A stretch of DNA of 39,582 nucleotides, from the NCBI GenBank assembly GCA_025462925.1, contig JAOAPL010000255.1, positions 1-39,582 of the forward strand, in the 5' to 3' direction. Position numbers and translations under genes: made by a program. Below are positions 7,442 to 17,081 of this stretch, piece by piece (position 1 is the first letter of the stretch; each line of letters starts with the position of its first letter). The notes below the pieces were generated by a model, which had not been told where the DNA came from, did not search any database, and saw only the letters and a program-made list of their open reading frames with translations. The stretch is from Acidobacteriaceae bacterium. GTDB taxonomy: Bacteria > Acidobacteriota > Terriglobia > Terriglobales > Acidobacteriaceae.

Positions 7442-9682
7442 ATGAGCAAGAATTTTGAGCTCTTGCGCGGAATAGACAAGAGTCCGACGTTCGAGGTGCC
7501 TGGGCCAACAACAGAACCGAGACAAACGCCGGCGACCTGGAACGGCTCTTCCGAGCGGCTTGGGCATCATCCTGATCAGAACACTGACTGGTTGCGCGCT
7601 CTTGACATCATGAAAAGACGCTGGCGTCTTGCGGCTTCATTCGCTGCGGCCGTGGTTCTAGCAGTGACTACCGCCACTTTATTGATGACGCCGGTCTACG
7701 AACCTGTCGCCAGAATTGAGATTGATCCCCCTGGAGCGGAGGCCTTTTCACTGGATAGCGGGAATTCCGGTGGAAACGAGGCAGAGTATCTGGAGACGAA
7801 TGCCCAAAACTTGCAAAGTGACGAATTGGCAATCGCCGTGATCCGAACCTTGCATTTGGATCAGAGCAACCACTCAATAAGGGAATCGAACTCTGGAGTT
7901 GTCCGGCAGGCAGTCGAAACCACAGATGCCTCTCGCCTTAGCCCGGCAGAAAACTTTGCCCTTAGAAACTTTCGAACGAATCTGAACGTAAAGCGTGACA
8001 CGGCGAGCCGTCTTGTCAAGGTGAGCTTTTCGAGCACTGATCCACAATTGGCAGCGACCGTAGTCAATACTTTGTTGCGACTCTTTATCGAGAAGTTATA
8101 CAAGACGCGGCTTGACGCCATAAAACAATCAACGGAGTGGCTTACACAACAACTTGATGACGTTCGCAAGAAGATGGAGGACTCAACTCGAGCTCTTGCG
8201 GAATTTCAGAGTGCCAATGGCATTGCAGACATAGATGAAAACAAAAACACCTTCTCAGAACAAATGGCCGAGTTGAATCGCCAGCGCACAATAGCCCAAA
8301 CAGAACGGATCCAGTTAAGTTCAATTCTCAAAAACGTTCAGGATGACAGTCCGGACATGCTTCCTCAGGTTCATGCCAGCCAAATGATCCAGAACCTAAC
8401 TCAGAAGTTGGCTGAAGCTCGAGCAGAGCTCTCTCAGTCCCAAGTGATTTATGGCAGGAATCATCCAAATGTCAAGAAACTCCAAAATCAGGCTGATGAA
8501 CTTGAGACGCAACTGAAACACCAAAGAGCCTCGATTCTTGGAGAACTTAGGACCAGCTACACTGCAACACAAGCTCGCGAGCGAGCGTTAGGGACCGAGA
8601 TAAAGAAGACCAACAAGGAGCTGAGCCAGATGTCGCAATATAGCGCATTAAAGAAAGAGGCTCAGGCTAATGCGGAACTGTATAACGCTCTTTTCCGGAG
8701 GATTAAGGAGGCAGGAATTTCAGCGGGCTCAAAGTCGAGCGGTATCCGCATTATGGATCAAGCGCGAGTGCTTGACGAACCAACGCGTCCAAACCGACTT
8801 CTAAACATAGCCGTAGGCTTGATTGCAGCATTGGTAGCCGGAGTGGGAATCGCGTTCCTTAAGGATAGCCTCGATAACAGAATTCATACGCCCGAGGACA
8901 TCATCAGCCTGGGTGCCTCGTCCGCAATTTCTATTATTCCGGTTATCGGGGCAGGTAATAGTGTACCGAGCGTTCTCGGAATGAAATCCAGTGCCGTCGA
9001 TGGCTTGGAAAAAGAAAATGGAGGCAGATACTTTCCGGACAAATTCCTACTGGACAGGCCTCGCTCGCCCGAAGCGGAAGCACTTCGGGGACTGCAAACG
9101 TCCATCATGCTTTCGAGACTGGGAAAACCTCCCCAGATTCTGCTGGTTACTTCATCGTTGCCCGGCGAGGGCAAGACAACACTCGCAGTCAATCTTGCGT
9201 TGGCGCTGGCTCAGAGCGGCCCGACTTGTTTGGTTGAAGGCGACCTAAGAAAAGCTGGGTTGTCCCGCACATTTGGTATACGGAGCAGGGATGGCCTCTC
9301 AGATGTGTTGACCGGATCAGCTGATCTGGAGCAGGTACTTGTGGAGATTACGGATATCCCCAATTTGACCATCCTTCCCGCAGGGCCAGTATCCTCCAGA
9401 CCTGAACTCGTCTGCTCAGAACTGATGCACGAGGTAGTTCGCTCCCTGCGCCAATCCTTCACTTTCGTCGTCGTGGATTCGCCGCCAATCCTGCCCTTCG
9501 CGGATGGACGAGCACTTGCGACGTTCGTGGACGGGGTAGTGTTTGTTGGGCGATCGGGAGTCACCACCCGTGAGGCACTTCACCGGAGTATGACACTGCT
9601 CACTGAGATCCACGCTGCACCGGTTCTGGAGATCGTGCTCAATGCAGCCGAGTTTGTCTCGCCAGAATACCGATATTACTGA
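7442..9682 (+). CDS. Wzz/BY-kinase: chain-length regulator fused to tyrosine autokinase
   Basis: 746 residues. AAGGGG at 7431-7436 supports the ATG. Residues ~1-60 are a cytoplasmic leader; a membrane segment lies at ~62-82, followed by the Wzz periplasmic domain with long coiled coil (~200-430), the Pro-rich RPNRLL motif and a second membrane segment (~453-473). The C-terminal kinase has Walker A (LPGEGKTTLA, ~574-583), Walker A-prime (LVEGDLRK, with Glu in place of the first Asp) and Walker B (FVVVDSPP, ~675). The tail EYRYY is a short tyrosine cluster, the expected autophosphorylation site. It sets polymer length with the Wzx/Wzy machinery. No Wzb-type phosphatase and no Wza exporter are visible. 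The preceding 224-base gap holds nothing convincing. Confidence 0.9.
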   Translation: MSKNFELLRGIDKSPTFEVPGPTTEPRQTPATWNGSSERLGHHPDQNTDWLRALDIMKRRWRLAASFAAAVVLAVTTATLLMTPVYEPVARIEIDPPGAEAFSLDSGNSGGNEAEYLETNAQNLQSDELAIAVIRTLHLDQSNHSIRESNSGVVRQAVETTDASRLSPAENFALRNFRTNLNVKRDTASRLVKVSFSSTDPQLAATVVNTLLRLFIEKLYKTRLDAIKQSTEWLTQQLDDVRKKMEDSTRALAEFQSANGIADIDENKNTFSEQMAELNRQRTIAQTERIQLSSILKNVQDDSPDMLPQVHASQMIQNLTQKLAEARAELSQSQVIYGRNHPNVKKLQNQADELETQLKHQRASILGELRTSYTATQARERALGTEIKKTNKELSQMSQYSALKKEAQANAELYNALFRRIKEAGISAGSKSSGIRIMDQARVLDEPTRPNRLLNIAVGLIAALVAGVGIAFLKDSLDNRIHTPEDIISLGASSAISIIPVIGAGNSVPSVLGMKSSAVDGLEKENGGRYFPDKFLLDRPRSPEAEALRGLQTSIMLSRLGKPPQILLVTSSLPGEGKTTLAVNLALALAQSGPTCLVEGDLRKAGLSRTFGIRSRDGLSDVLTGSADLEQVLVEITDIPNLTILPAGPVSSRPELVCSELMHEVVRSLRQSFTFVVVDSPPILPFADGRALATFVDGVVFVGRSGVTTREALHRSMTLLTEIHAAPVLEIVLNAAEFVSPEYRYY

Positions 9683-9765
9683 AATGCAGCTTGAGGCTAC
9701 GTTACTGACCCGCGGTATGCTGCCTTTACTCTCCATAGCACGATTCAACCCTTAGGGAGAAGTCC

Positions 9766-10950
9766 TTGGCAATCAGTTCATCTATTCCGCATCGCGTTAG
9801 CGCATCCCCGCCTGTTGTCCAGGCAGCATTGTTTCCATTTCTGGACTTAAAGACCCAATTCGCCAGGATCAAGAATGAGGTGTTGGCCGAAGTAGAACGA
9901 GTGCTGGACAGCCAGTATTTAATTCTCGGTCCCGAAGTGGAGGCACTGGAAGCAGAGGTGGCGCGGATTGCTGGCTCGGAATTCGCAATCGGGTGCGCCT
10001 CGGGGTCTGATGCTCTCCTGCTCGCTTTATTGGCTCTGGGTGTGCACGCGGGCGACGAAGTAATCACGACTCCCTTCACTTTCGTCGCCACAGCCGGATC
10101 AATTGCCCGACTCCAAGCACAGCCCGTGTTTGTCGATATCGATCCAGAGACATACGATCTGGATATTGATCAGTTGGAATCCGCAATCACGGCAAGGACA
10201 AAGGCGATCATTCCGGTGCATCTCTTTGGGCTGCCGGCTGAGATGAAATCGATTCTGGCGATGGCAGACGCGAACGGGCTTGCTGTCATCGAAGATGCTG
10301 CGCAGTCCATCGCGGCTCGATACCAAGACAAACGGGTGGGCAGCATAGGAAACATCGGCTGCTTCAGCTTCTTTCCATCAAAGAATCTTGGCGGCGCAGG
10401 TGATGGCGGAATGCTAACAACCAGTGATCCTGAACTTGCAGACCGTCTCAAAGTTCTGCGCGTGCACGGAAGCCGTGAAAAATATCACTATGAACGATTG
10501 GGTATCAACAGCCGCCTGGACGCCTTACAGGCAGCCATCCTGCGGGTGAAATTGAGACATTTGGCTGATTGGACCGCAGCGCGACAGCGCAATGCTGAGC
10601 GATACCGGAATATGTTCGCAGAACTGGGACTGGACAGCCATCTGCAATTGCCCGCACAGCCTAGGGATCGGGTGCATGTCTACAACCAATTTGTTATTCG
10701 GACACCGCAACGAGATGCGTTGAGCCATTATTTGCGAGCGGCAGGCGTACCCACCGAGATTTACTATCCCTCACCGCTGCACCTGCAGCCGGCCTTCGCA
10801 TACCTCGGTTATAAAGAAGCAGACTTTCCGCAAGCGGAGTTGGCAAGCCAAGAGGTGCTTGCGCTTCCGATATTCCCTGAGCTGACTGAAGACCAGCAGT
10901 TTGCAGTGGCAAACGCGATCGCAAGCTTCCACGGAATCGCGCCATCATGA
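9766..10950 (+). CDS. wbpE: DegT/DnrJ/EryC1/StrS aminotransferase, WbpE-like
   Basis: TTG start at 9766, decided by a strong AGGGAGA at 9754-9760. The 394-residue product is a PLP aminotransferase; the Schiff-base Lys is Lys206 in FFPSKNLGG. Other family marks are LFPFLDLKTQ near the N-terminus, GCASGSDALLLAL and the aspartate motif VIEDAAQS. WbpE-type enzymes add the 3-amino group to UDP-3-keto-GlcNAcA using glutamate. The gene is 35 bases upstream of the fused WbpB-WbpD gene, which makes its substrate and uses its product, so the assignment leans on both sequence and context. Confidence 0.87.
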   Translation: MAISSSIPHRVSASPPVVQAALFPFLDLKTQFARIKNEVLAEVERVLDSQYLILGPEVEALEAEVARIAGSEFAIGCASGSDALLLALLALGVHAGDEVITTPFTFVATAGSIARLQAQPVFVDIDPETYDLDIDQLESAITARTKAIIPVHLFGLPAEMKSILAMADANGLAVIEDAAQSIAARYQDKRVGSIGNIGCFSFFPSKNLGGAGDGGMLTTSDPELADRLKVLRVHGSREKYHYERLGINSRLDALQAAILRVKLRHLADWTAARQRNAERYRNMFAELGLDSHLQLPAQPRDRVHVYNQFVIRTPQRDALSHYLRAAGVPTEIYYPSPLHLQPAFAYLGYKEADFPQAELASQEVLALPIFPELTEDQQFAVANAIASFHGIAPS

Positions 10951-10985
10951 ACAGTAACAAATGAAAAAAGGGTCAGGAAAACACA

Positions 10986-12611
10986 ATGGATGATTCAAGG
11001 CCAAAGATCGCCGTATTGGGTTCTGGATACTGGGGGAAAAATCTAGTGCGGAACTTTCATGAGCTCGGCGTCCTTCATTATGTATGCGATCCGAGGGAAG
11101 AGGTGTTGAAGGAAGCGCATGAAAGATATGGAGTGAGAACGACATCCACTCTGGAAAGTGTACTCCGCGATCCGGAGATCAGGGGCGTTGTGATCGCAGC
11201 TCCTGCGGCTCAACATTACGAGCTGGCAAAGAAGTGTTTTGCGCGAGGCAAAGATGTTTATGTTGAGAAGCCTTTAGCATTGCGAGCCGAAGAAGGACAA
11301 GAGTTGGTGGAGCTTGCTCGTGCGCAGCAGCGGATTCTAATGGTCGGCCACATTCTGGAGTACCACCCGGCCATCCTGGAATTGAAGAGACTGATTCGGC
11401 AAGGCGAACTCGGCAGAGTTCAATATATCTATTCCTCTCGTTTGAATCTGGGAAGGCTGCGTACTGAAGAGAACATCCTGTGGAGCTTCGCCCCGCATGA
11501 CATCTCGGCAATCCTGTTTCTTCTGGACGAAATCCCCAACCGCGTATCTACGCATGGCGGAAGCTATCTGAATACGCACATTCCGGATACGACATTGACG
11601 ACCTGCGATTTCAAAAGCGGCGTCAAGGCACACATCTTTGTAAGTTGGCTGCATCCTTTCAAAGAACAGAAGCTGACGATTGTCGGCGGCAGGAAGATGG
11701 CAGTTTTCGATGATATGGAAAGCGACCGCAAACTTGTTTTGTACTCGCACCGCATCGATTGGGTCGATCGTATGCCCGTTGTTTTTAAGGATGAAGCGCA
11801 GGTGGTTCCACTCCCCAGGGAGGAGCCTTTGCGTCGGGAATGCGAACACTTTCTCTCATGCATTCAAACTCGAGAACGGCCAAGAACCTGTGGTCAGAGC
11901 GCATTGCGCGTGCTGCAAGTGCTGGAGGCATGCGAACATTCGTTGGCGGAAAAAGGGTCGGCAGTACAGGTGGGGCGCTCAGCACCAAAATACTTTGCGC
12001 ACCCAACGGCAGTGATTGATGCCGGCTGTGAGATCGGCCAAGGTTCAAAAATCTGGCACTTCTCACATATTATGCCGGGCGCCAAACTCGGAACTGGATG
12101 TAACCTGGGCCAAAACGTTGTGGTCGGTCCGGGCGTGGCCATAGGCAATAACGTCAAAATCCAAAACAACGTTTCCGTCTATACCGGTGTGGAACTGGAG
12201 GACGATGTCTTCTGCGGACCATCCATGGTATTCACTAATGTAATTAACCCACGAAGCCATGTGAATCGTAAGAATGAGTATAAGCGAACCTTAGTTGGAA
12301 AGGGCGCGTCAATCGGGGCCAATGCAACAGTGGTATGCGGAGTCACGCTCGGCAAATACTGCTTCATTGGTGCTGGAGCTGTAGTAACTCATGACGTGTT
12401 GGATTACGCGCTGATGGTGGGAGTTCCCGCAATTCAGATCGGCTGGGCATGCCGTTGCGGAATGAGGCTGCCAGATTGCAGCGATTCTCGTATTACCTGC
12501 AAGACATGCGGGAGTAATTATTCAATTATGGCCGACATTTGTTCCGAGGTCGGTGACGATGGATCGGTCCGCCATTTCGAGGTACTGCCCTCGACTGGCC
12601 TGGCCGCCTGA
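10986..12611 (+). CDS. Fused WbpB-type oxidoreductase and WbpD-type N-acetyltransferase
   Basis: 541 residues, two enzymes in one chain. Residues ~1-335 form a Gfo/Idh/MocA dehydrogenase (IAVLGSGYWGKNLVRNF; catalytic-Lys motif EKPLAL), which would oxidise UDP-GlcNAcA at C3. Residues ~337-480 are a left-handed beta-helix acetyltransferase with hexapeptide repeats (IGQGSKIWHF, CVIN-like FTNVINPRS, VGKGASIGANATVVCGVTLG), which would acetylate the 3-amino group. The tail ~485-515 has a CxC...C...CxxC pattern resembling a zinc ribbon (CRCGMRLPDC, CKTCGSNY). In Pseudomonas and Bordetella these activities are separate proteins. WbpE, which acts between them, is the preceding gene. AGGA lies before the ATG. 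Confidence 0.9.
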   Translation: MDDSRPKIAVLGSGYWGKNLVRNFHELGVLHYVCDPREEVLKEAHERYGVRTTSTLESVLRDPEIRGVVIAAPAAQHYELAKKCFARGKDVYVEKPLALRAEEGQELVELARAQQRILMVGHILEYHPAILELKRLIRQGELGRVQYIYSSRLNLGRLRTEENILWSFAPHDISAILFLLDEIPNRVSTHGGSYLNTHIPDTTLTTCDFKSGVKAHIFVSWLHPFKEQKLTIVGGRKMAVFDDMESDRKLVLYSHRIDWVDRMPVVFKDEAQVVPLPREEPLRRECEHFLSCIQTRERPRTCGQSALRVLQVLEACEHSLAEKGSAVQVGRSAPKYFAHPTAVIDAGCEIGQGSKIWHFSHIMPGAKLGTGCNLGQNVVVGPGVAIGNNVKIQNNVSVYTGVELEDDVFCGPSMVFTNVINPRSHVNRKNEYKRTLVGKGASIGANATVVCGVTLGKYCFIGAGAVVTHDVLDYALMVGVPAIQIGWACRCGMRLPDCSDSRITCKTCGSNYSIMADICSEVGDDGSVRHFEVLPSTGLAA

Positions 12612-12641
12612 TTTCCTTACATTCCACTTCTGAAAAGTCGT

Positions 12642-13823
12642 ATGCAGCACACCTATATACCATTTCATCGGCCCTCAGTCGGAGTAGAGGAGCTAGATGC
12701 CATCTCGCGGGTTCTTACCTCGAAGTGGCTAACCACCGGACCAGCGACTCGACAGTTCGAAAGCGAGTTTGCTGCCTATATCGGCTGCAAGCATGCACTG
12801 GCAGTAAATTCAGCTACCGCAGCGCTTCAGCTTGCGCTGGATGCAATCGGATTAGCGCCTGGGGACGAAGTCCTGGTGCCGTCTTACACTTTCACCGCTT
12901 CTGCTGCTGTGGTGACTCATTTCGGTGCTCGCCCAGTCCTATGTGACAGCGTTAGAGGTGGGTTCAACATTGATGCTGCCGATGCCGGGCGCCGTATCAC
13001 CTCACGCACTCGGGCAATTATGCCCGTTCACATTGCAGGCGAGCCCTGTGACATGGATGCGGTGGATGAGTTAGTGGAGAAATATGAGATCAAGGTGATA
13101 GAAGATGCGGCCCATGCACTTCCGGCCAGCCATCGAGGGCGACGCATCGGTACCATTTCTGAGTTAACTGCTTTCAGCTTTTATGCCACAAAGACAATAA
13201 CCACCGGTGAAGGCGGAATCCTGACGACGCAGAACGATGAATATGCACAACGCGCTTCCACGATGCGCCTTCACGGCATCAGCGGGGATGCCTGGAAACG
13301 ATATGCCCGCGAAGGCTCCTGGTATTACGAAGTATTGGACGCAGGCTACAAACTCAATATGTGCGACCTGCTTGCAGCGATTGGGTCAGTGCAGCTCAGT
13401 AAATGCGACCGGTTCTACGAGAGGCGCCGATCGATTGCCGCACAATATCGGCAGGCATTCGAGCAATTTGAGGAGTTGGAGAATCCCCCCCAAGGAGCTA
13501 CTGACAGCCAACACTCGTGGCACCTTTTTATCTTGCGCATTAGACCGAAACTCTTAACGTTGAATCGGGACACCTTCATTGAAGAACTGAAACGCGAGGG
13601 AATAGGCACGAGTGTGCATTTCATACCATTGCACCTGCATCCGTTTTATGCGAAGAGCTACGGCTACGCGCCATACGATTTTCCGAACGCCGAGGACGCC
13701 TACTCACGATGTATCTCATTGCCGATCTACCCGGACATGAGCAATGAGAACGTCTCACGTGTTATTCAGGCCGTTCAGCGCATAGTGTACCTGAACCGCA
13801 AATCGCTGCTAGTTGCAGCTTGA
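12642..13823 (+). CDS. DegT/DnrJ/EryC1/StrS aminotransferase, PglE/ArnB-like
   Basis: 393 residues, clearly different from the WbpE-like copy at 9766. It opens with IPFHRPSVGVEELDAISRVL and has SKWLTTGPATRQFE, GDEVLVPSYTFTA, the PLP-phosphate region AVNSATAALQL and the Schiff-base Lys184 in FYATKTITTGEGG. This subtype usually aminates C4 of a 4-keto-6-deoxy sugar nucleotide. A matching dehydratase (PglF/WbpM type) lies at 35557, so the product may be UDP-4-amino-4,6-dideoxy-GlcNAc. GDP-perosamine synthase is another possibility, but no GDP-mannose enzymes are visible. No PglD-like acetyltransferase is nearby, which leaves the amine free for another acyl group (inference). Confidence 0.85.
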   Translation: MQHTYIPFHRPSVGVEELDAISRVLTSKWLTTGPATRQFESEFAAYIGCKHALAVNSATAALQLALDAIGLAPGDEVLVPSYTFTASAAVVTHFGARPVLCDSVRGGFNIDAADAGRRITSRTRAIMPVHIAGEPCDMDAVDELVEKYEIKVIEDAAHALPASHRGRRIGTISELTAFSFYATKTITTGEGGILTTQNDEYAQRASTMRLHGISGDAWKRYAREGSWYYEVLDAGYKLNMCDLLAAIGSVQLSKCDRFYERRRSIAAQYRQAFEQFEELENPPQGATDSQHSWHLFILRIRPKLLTLNRDTFIEELKREGIGTSVHFIPLHLHPFYAKSYGYAPYDFPNAEDAYSRCISLPIYPDMSNENVSRVIQAVQRIVYLNRKSLLVAA

Positions 13824-13854
13824 ACTCTGCCGAGATTCCAGGAGAACAGTAGCA

Positions 13855-14541
13855 TTGGTTCATTCCGAAATTGTTCAGGTAACTGGGGCTCAGCTCTTAA
13901 ACGCGAGCCCCTGGTGCTTGTCGCAACGCAAACGAGCATTCGACTTGCTATGTGCTGCCCTGCTGCTGCTTGCCGCATCTCCCGTGATGGTTATAACCGC
14001 GTTAGCAGTGAAGCTGTGTTCACCGGGCCCGGTGTTCTTTCGCCAGATTCGTACTGGCAAAGATGGAATTAATTTTGAGATTCTAAAATTTCGAACCATG
14101 ACTTGCAACGACAACGACGATGGCCCCCGCCTTACACAACGAGGAGACAGGAGAGTCACTCCGATCAGTCGCGTGATTCGACGCTGCAAGCTAGACGAAT
14201 TGCCACAACTGTGGAACGTGGTCCGTGGAGACATGTCCTTGGTAGGCCCAAGGCCTGACTTGCCTGAATACTTGGCGAACCTCAACCCAAAGCAAATGCA
14301 GGTGCTGCAGTTGCGTCCGGGAATCACGAGTCCCGCGTCGCTGAAATTCCGCGACGAAGAGGATTTTTTGGCAAAAGTGTCCAGCGAGGACTTGCCTCTC
14401 TATTATGTCAAGGTTATCTTGCCGGAAAAAGTCGGCTCGGAACTCGAATACGCGCGGTGCGCGACATTCTCCAGCGATTTCAAAGTCCTGTACCGAACCG
14501 CACTGGCCGTGTTGCCCTCGTATCGTTCAGGGGCTAACTGA
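13855..14541 (+). CDS. Polyprenyl-phosphate sugar-1-phosphate transferase (PglC/WcaJ type)
   Basis: I place the start at TTG 13855 because AGGAGAA at 13840-13846 is ideally spaced; an in-frame TTG at 13813 would overlap the previous gene. The product has 228 residues. A basic patch plus a single membrane segment (KRAFDLLCAALLLLAASPVM) leads into the bacterial sugar-transferase core: PVFFRQIRTGKDG, KFRTM, the RRCKLDELPQLWNV motif and GDMSLVGPRP. The short form without extra N-terminal membrane helices is the PglC-like class, which transfers a phosphosugar from a UDP-sugar to undecaprenyl phosphate. It would start repeat-unit assembly, perhaps with the 4-amino sugar made by the preceding aminotransferase. 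Confidence 0.9.
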   Translation: MVHSEIVQVTGAQLLNASPWCLSQRKRAFDLLCAALLLLAASPVMVITALAVKLCSPGPVFFRQIRTGKDGINFEILKFRTMTCNDNDDGPRLTQRGDRRVTPISRVIRRCKLDELPQLWNVVRGDMSLVGPRPDLPEYLANLNPKQMQVLQLRPGITSPASLKFRDEEDFLAKVSSEDLPLYYVKVILPEKVGSELEYARCATFSSDFKVLYRTALAVLPSYRSGAN

Positions 14542-14554
14542 GACAGCAGGTGCA

Positions 14555-15826
14555 ATGAGAATTCTTTTCGTGACCCCGTACTTTCCGCCCGAGATTGGGG
14601 CGCCACAGACGCGCATATACGAACAGGCCGTGCGGCTGTCTCGCAAGAAGTGCACGGTGTCGGTTCTCACCACTTTTCCCAACTATCCCACGGGCATTGT
14701 TGCAAAGGAGTGGAAGGGCCGCCTGTTCTGGAAGGGCAGCGAAGACGGTGTAGGAGTGTATCGCTTCTGGAGTTATGCCACGCCGAACTCAGGCTTCTAC
14801 AGGCGGATCTTCAGCCAACTGTCGTTTGCATTGTTGGCGTGTATTGCGGGATTGAGGTTGCCTTCTGTCGATGTGATCATAGTCGAGTCTCCACCTTTGT
14901 TTAACGGCATCGCCGCAATAATTTTGAGCTGGTTGAAGCGAGCGCCGTATTTTTTTCACGTTTCAGATCTTTGGCCCGAATCCGCCGTGCAACTCGGAGT
15001 GCTCAAGAATCCGACGCTGATTTGGATGGCCAAGCGGCTGGAAATTCTGTCTTATCGTCGGGCAGCAACGGTTTTGGCCGTTACTGCCGGCATTCGGCAA
15101 TCCATTGCAGAGGAAGTCGGGCCGGCAACAGTGGCAATGCTTCGTAATGCCGTTGATACCGATTTCTTTCGGCCCGTCGTTGACGAAGTGGATATGAAGA
15201 AAACTCTCGGGGTTTCCGGCGAAAAGTTTCTGGTCCTATACGCCGGCACACTCGGGTTGGCTCATCAGCTCGATGCGGCACTTGATTGTGCAGCACACTT
15301 CGAGGAAGAAGAAAGCAATGTGCATTTTATATTCGCGGGCGACGGAGCAGAAAGGAAAGCACTCCAGCGACAAACCGCCGAGATGAAGCTCTCAAACGTA
15401 AGCTTCGTGGCGCCGTTTTCAAAGGCCCTCATGCCAAATCTGTTGAAAGCGGCTGATTGTGTTCTGGTGTCACTAAAAGACGTACCGATATTTCATGCAG
15501 CGCTGCCGACCAAACTTTTTGAAGCGATGGCTTGTGCACGACCAATAGTGCTGGCTGCAGGTGGGGAATCGGCAGCCCTGATCAGGGAATCGGGCGCCGG
15601 ATGCTGTGCCCGGCCAGGTGATCCAGAAAGTATTCACGATGCGATCCTTGTGCTCAAGCAAAACTCGGCTGAAGCCGAGATGATGGGGCGTCGAGGACGG
15701 GAGTACATGCTCGCAAATTTCAGTCGCGAGCGACATGTTGAAGAGCTTTTAATGCTGCTTCGGAGGTTCGCACCGCAAGCTATATCTGCCGATGTTATGC
15801 CGGTCGTAGGCAGTGGAGCCAAGTGA
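14555..15826 (+). CDS. Glycosyltransferase family 4 (WbuB-like)
   Basis: The ATG at 14555 follows AGGTG and the protein then starts MRILFVTPYFPPEIGAPQTR, a standard GT-B N-terminus; the frame is open further upstream but would overlap the previous gene. 423 residues. The N-terminal domain carries YFFHVSDLWPESAVQLG, characteristic of the WbuB group. The C-terminal GT4 domain has VLYAGTLG, FAGDGAERKAL and the nucleotide-sugar site LPTKLFEAMACARPIV. It should transfer a HexNAc-type sugar to the lipid-linked intermediate in the cytoplasm. The previous stop is 13 bases away. Donor sugar cannot be read from sequence. Confidence 0.88.
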   Translation: MRILFVTPYFPPEIGAPQTRIYEQAVRLSRKKCTVSVLTTFPNYPTGIVAKEWKGRLFWKGSEDGVGVYRFWSYATPNSGFYRRIFSQLSFALLACIAGLRLPSVDVIIVESPPLFNGIAAIILSWLKRAPYFFHVSDLWPESAVQLGVLKNPTLIWMAKRLEILSYRRAATVLAVTAGIRQSIAEEVGPATVAMLRNAVDTDFFRPVVDEVDMKKTLGVSGEKFLVLYAGTLGLAHQLDAALDCAAHFEEEESNVHFIFAGDGAERKALQRQTAEMKLSNVSFVAPFSKALMPNLLKAADCVLVSLKDVPIFHAALPTKLFEAMACARPIVLAAGGESAALIRESGAGCCARPGDPESIHDAILVLKQNSAEAEMMGRRGREYMLANFSRERHVEELLMLLRRFAPQAISADVMPVVGSGAK

Positions 15827-15830
15827 CCAT

Positions 15831-16976
15831 ATGAAGGTAGCTACTGTCCTGGGCGCCAGACCGCAGTTCATCAAAGCCGCCGTGGTCTCGAAAGCATTCA
15901 GTCTCAGTCCCGAGATCGACGAACTCATCATACATACAGGTCAGCACTACGATGAGAATATGTCCGATGTGTTCTTCCAAGAACTTGATATTGCCAAGCC
16001 TGCTTACAATTTGGGTATCGGATCGGGTCTTCATGGGTTTCAGAGCGGACGAATGCTCGAGGCGATCGAGAGCATGCTCCTGGAGGAAGCCCCAGATTGG
16101 GTACTAGTCTATGGTGATACAAACTCAACTCTCGCGGGAGCTCTAGCTGCAGCCAAGCTGCACATTCCGGTGGCCCATGTAGAAGCCGGATTGCGTTCTT
16201 TCGACCGCCGAATGCCCGAGGAGATCAATCGCGTAGTGGCCGACCACACCTCTGACCTGCTATTCGTCCCTACAAAGACAGCACTACAAAATCTTCGACG
16301 GGAGGGATTGCCTGACTCTGCGATACATGTGGTGGGCGATGTGATGTATGACGCAGCCATCTACTTTGGTTCGAAAGCGAATGCGCGTAGCCAAATATTA
16401 GACGAGTTCGGCCTGAGAAGCGGCGAATACGTTCTCGCAACGCTCCATCGAGCTGAAAACACGGATAACGTCGATCGATTGAGTTCGATTCTGGAGGGGC
16501 TGGCACAGATCGCACGAGAAGTGCCGGTCGTGCTACCGATTCATCCCAGAACGCGCAAGGTTCTTGTCGCTAACGGCATTGTCAGGGAAATATCACAACG
16601 TGTCCGGCTAATCGAACCGGTGGGATATCTGGAAATGATGATGCTGGAAAAGAACGCCCGTCTGATTGCGACGGATTCCGGCGGGGTGCAAAAGGAAGCT
16701 TACTTCCACGGCGTCCCTTGCGTGACTTTTCGCGACAGAACCGAGTGGGTGGAGCTTATTGAAATGGGTTGGAACCGCCTGGCGCCACCGGTGAGCCCTG
16801 CGACTATGATTTCAGGTTTGCGTGATGGCCTGGAGAGTACACCACGTTCCACACAGACCCCTTACGGGGATGGCCATGCGGCTGAACGAATTGTTCAGAT
16901 TCTTCTAGAGAAAGGACGAACGCGTGCCAACTGTATGGACTCGGGCGTGATGGCAGGGGCTAATCCACTATCCTGA
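15831..16976 (+). CDS. wbpI: UDP-HexNAc 2-epimerase (WbpI/WecB family)
   Basis: 381 residues from the ATG at 15831 (GGAG at 15816-15819); a GTG at 15813 would overlap the previous stop. Family marks: VLGARPQFIKAA, HTGQHYDENMSDVFF, YGDTNSTLAGALAA, HVEAGLRSFDRRMPEEINR, and the C-terminal ATDSGGVQKEAYFHGVPCVT. Such enzymes invert C2 of a UDP-2-acetamido sugar by elimination and re-addition of UDP. Given WbpA, WbpB, WbpD and WbpE activities upstream, the best fit is WbpI: UDP-GlcNAc(3NAc)A to UDP-ManNAc(3NAc)A. WecB (UDP-GlcNAc to UDP-ManNAc) remains possible and sequence alone does not separate them. Confidence 0.85.
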   Translation: MKVATVLGARPQFIKAAVVSKAFSLSPEIDELIIHTGQHYDENMSDVFFQELDIAKPAYNLGIGSGLHGFQSGRMLEAIESMLLEEAPDWVLVYGDTNSTLAGALAAAKLHIPVAHVEAGLRSFDRRMPEEINRVVADHTSDLLFVPTKTALQNLRREGLPDSAIHVVGDVMYDAAIYFGSKANARSQILDEFGLRSGEYVLATLHRAENTDNVDRLSSILEGLAQIAREVPVVLPIHPRTRKVLVANGIVREISQRVRLIEPVGYLEMMMLEKNARLIATDSGGVQKEAYFHGVPCVTFRDRTEWVELIEMGWNRLAPPVSPATMISGLRDGLESTPRSTQTPYGDGHAAERIVQILLEKGRTRANCMDSGVMAGANPLS

Positions 16977-17081
16977 CGCACACGCTCGACCTCCAAGGAA
17001 TAGTTTGAGAATCTGCGGTGAGTCAGTCGAGAAATATCTCGCCGGAGACCGCTGCTGAGCGGGATCCCGTAAAGTTTTCTG

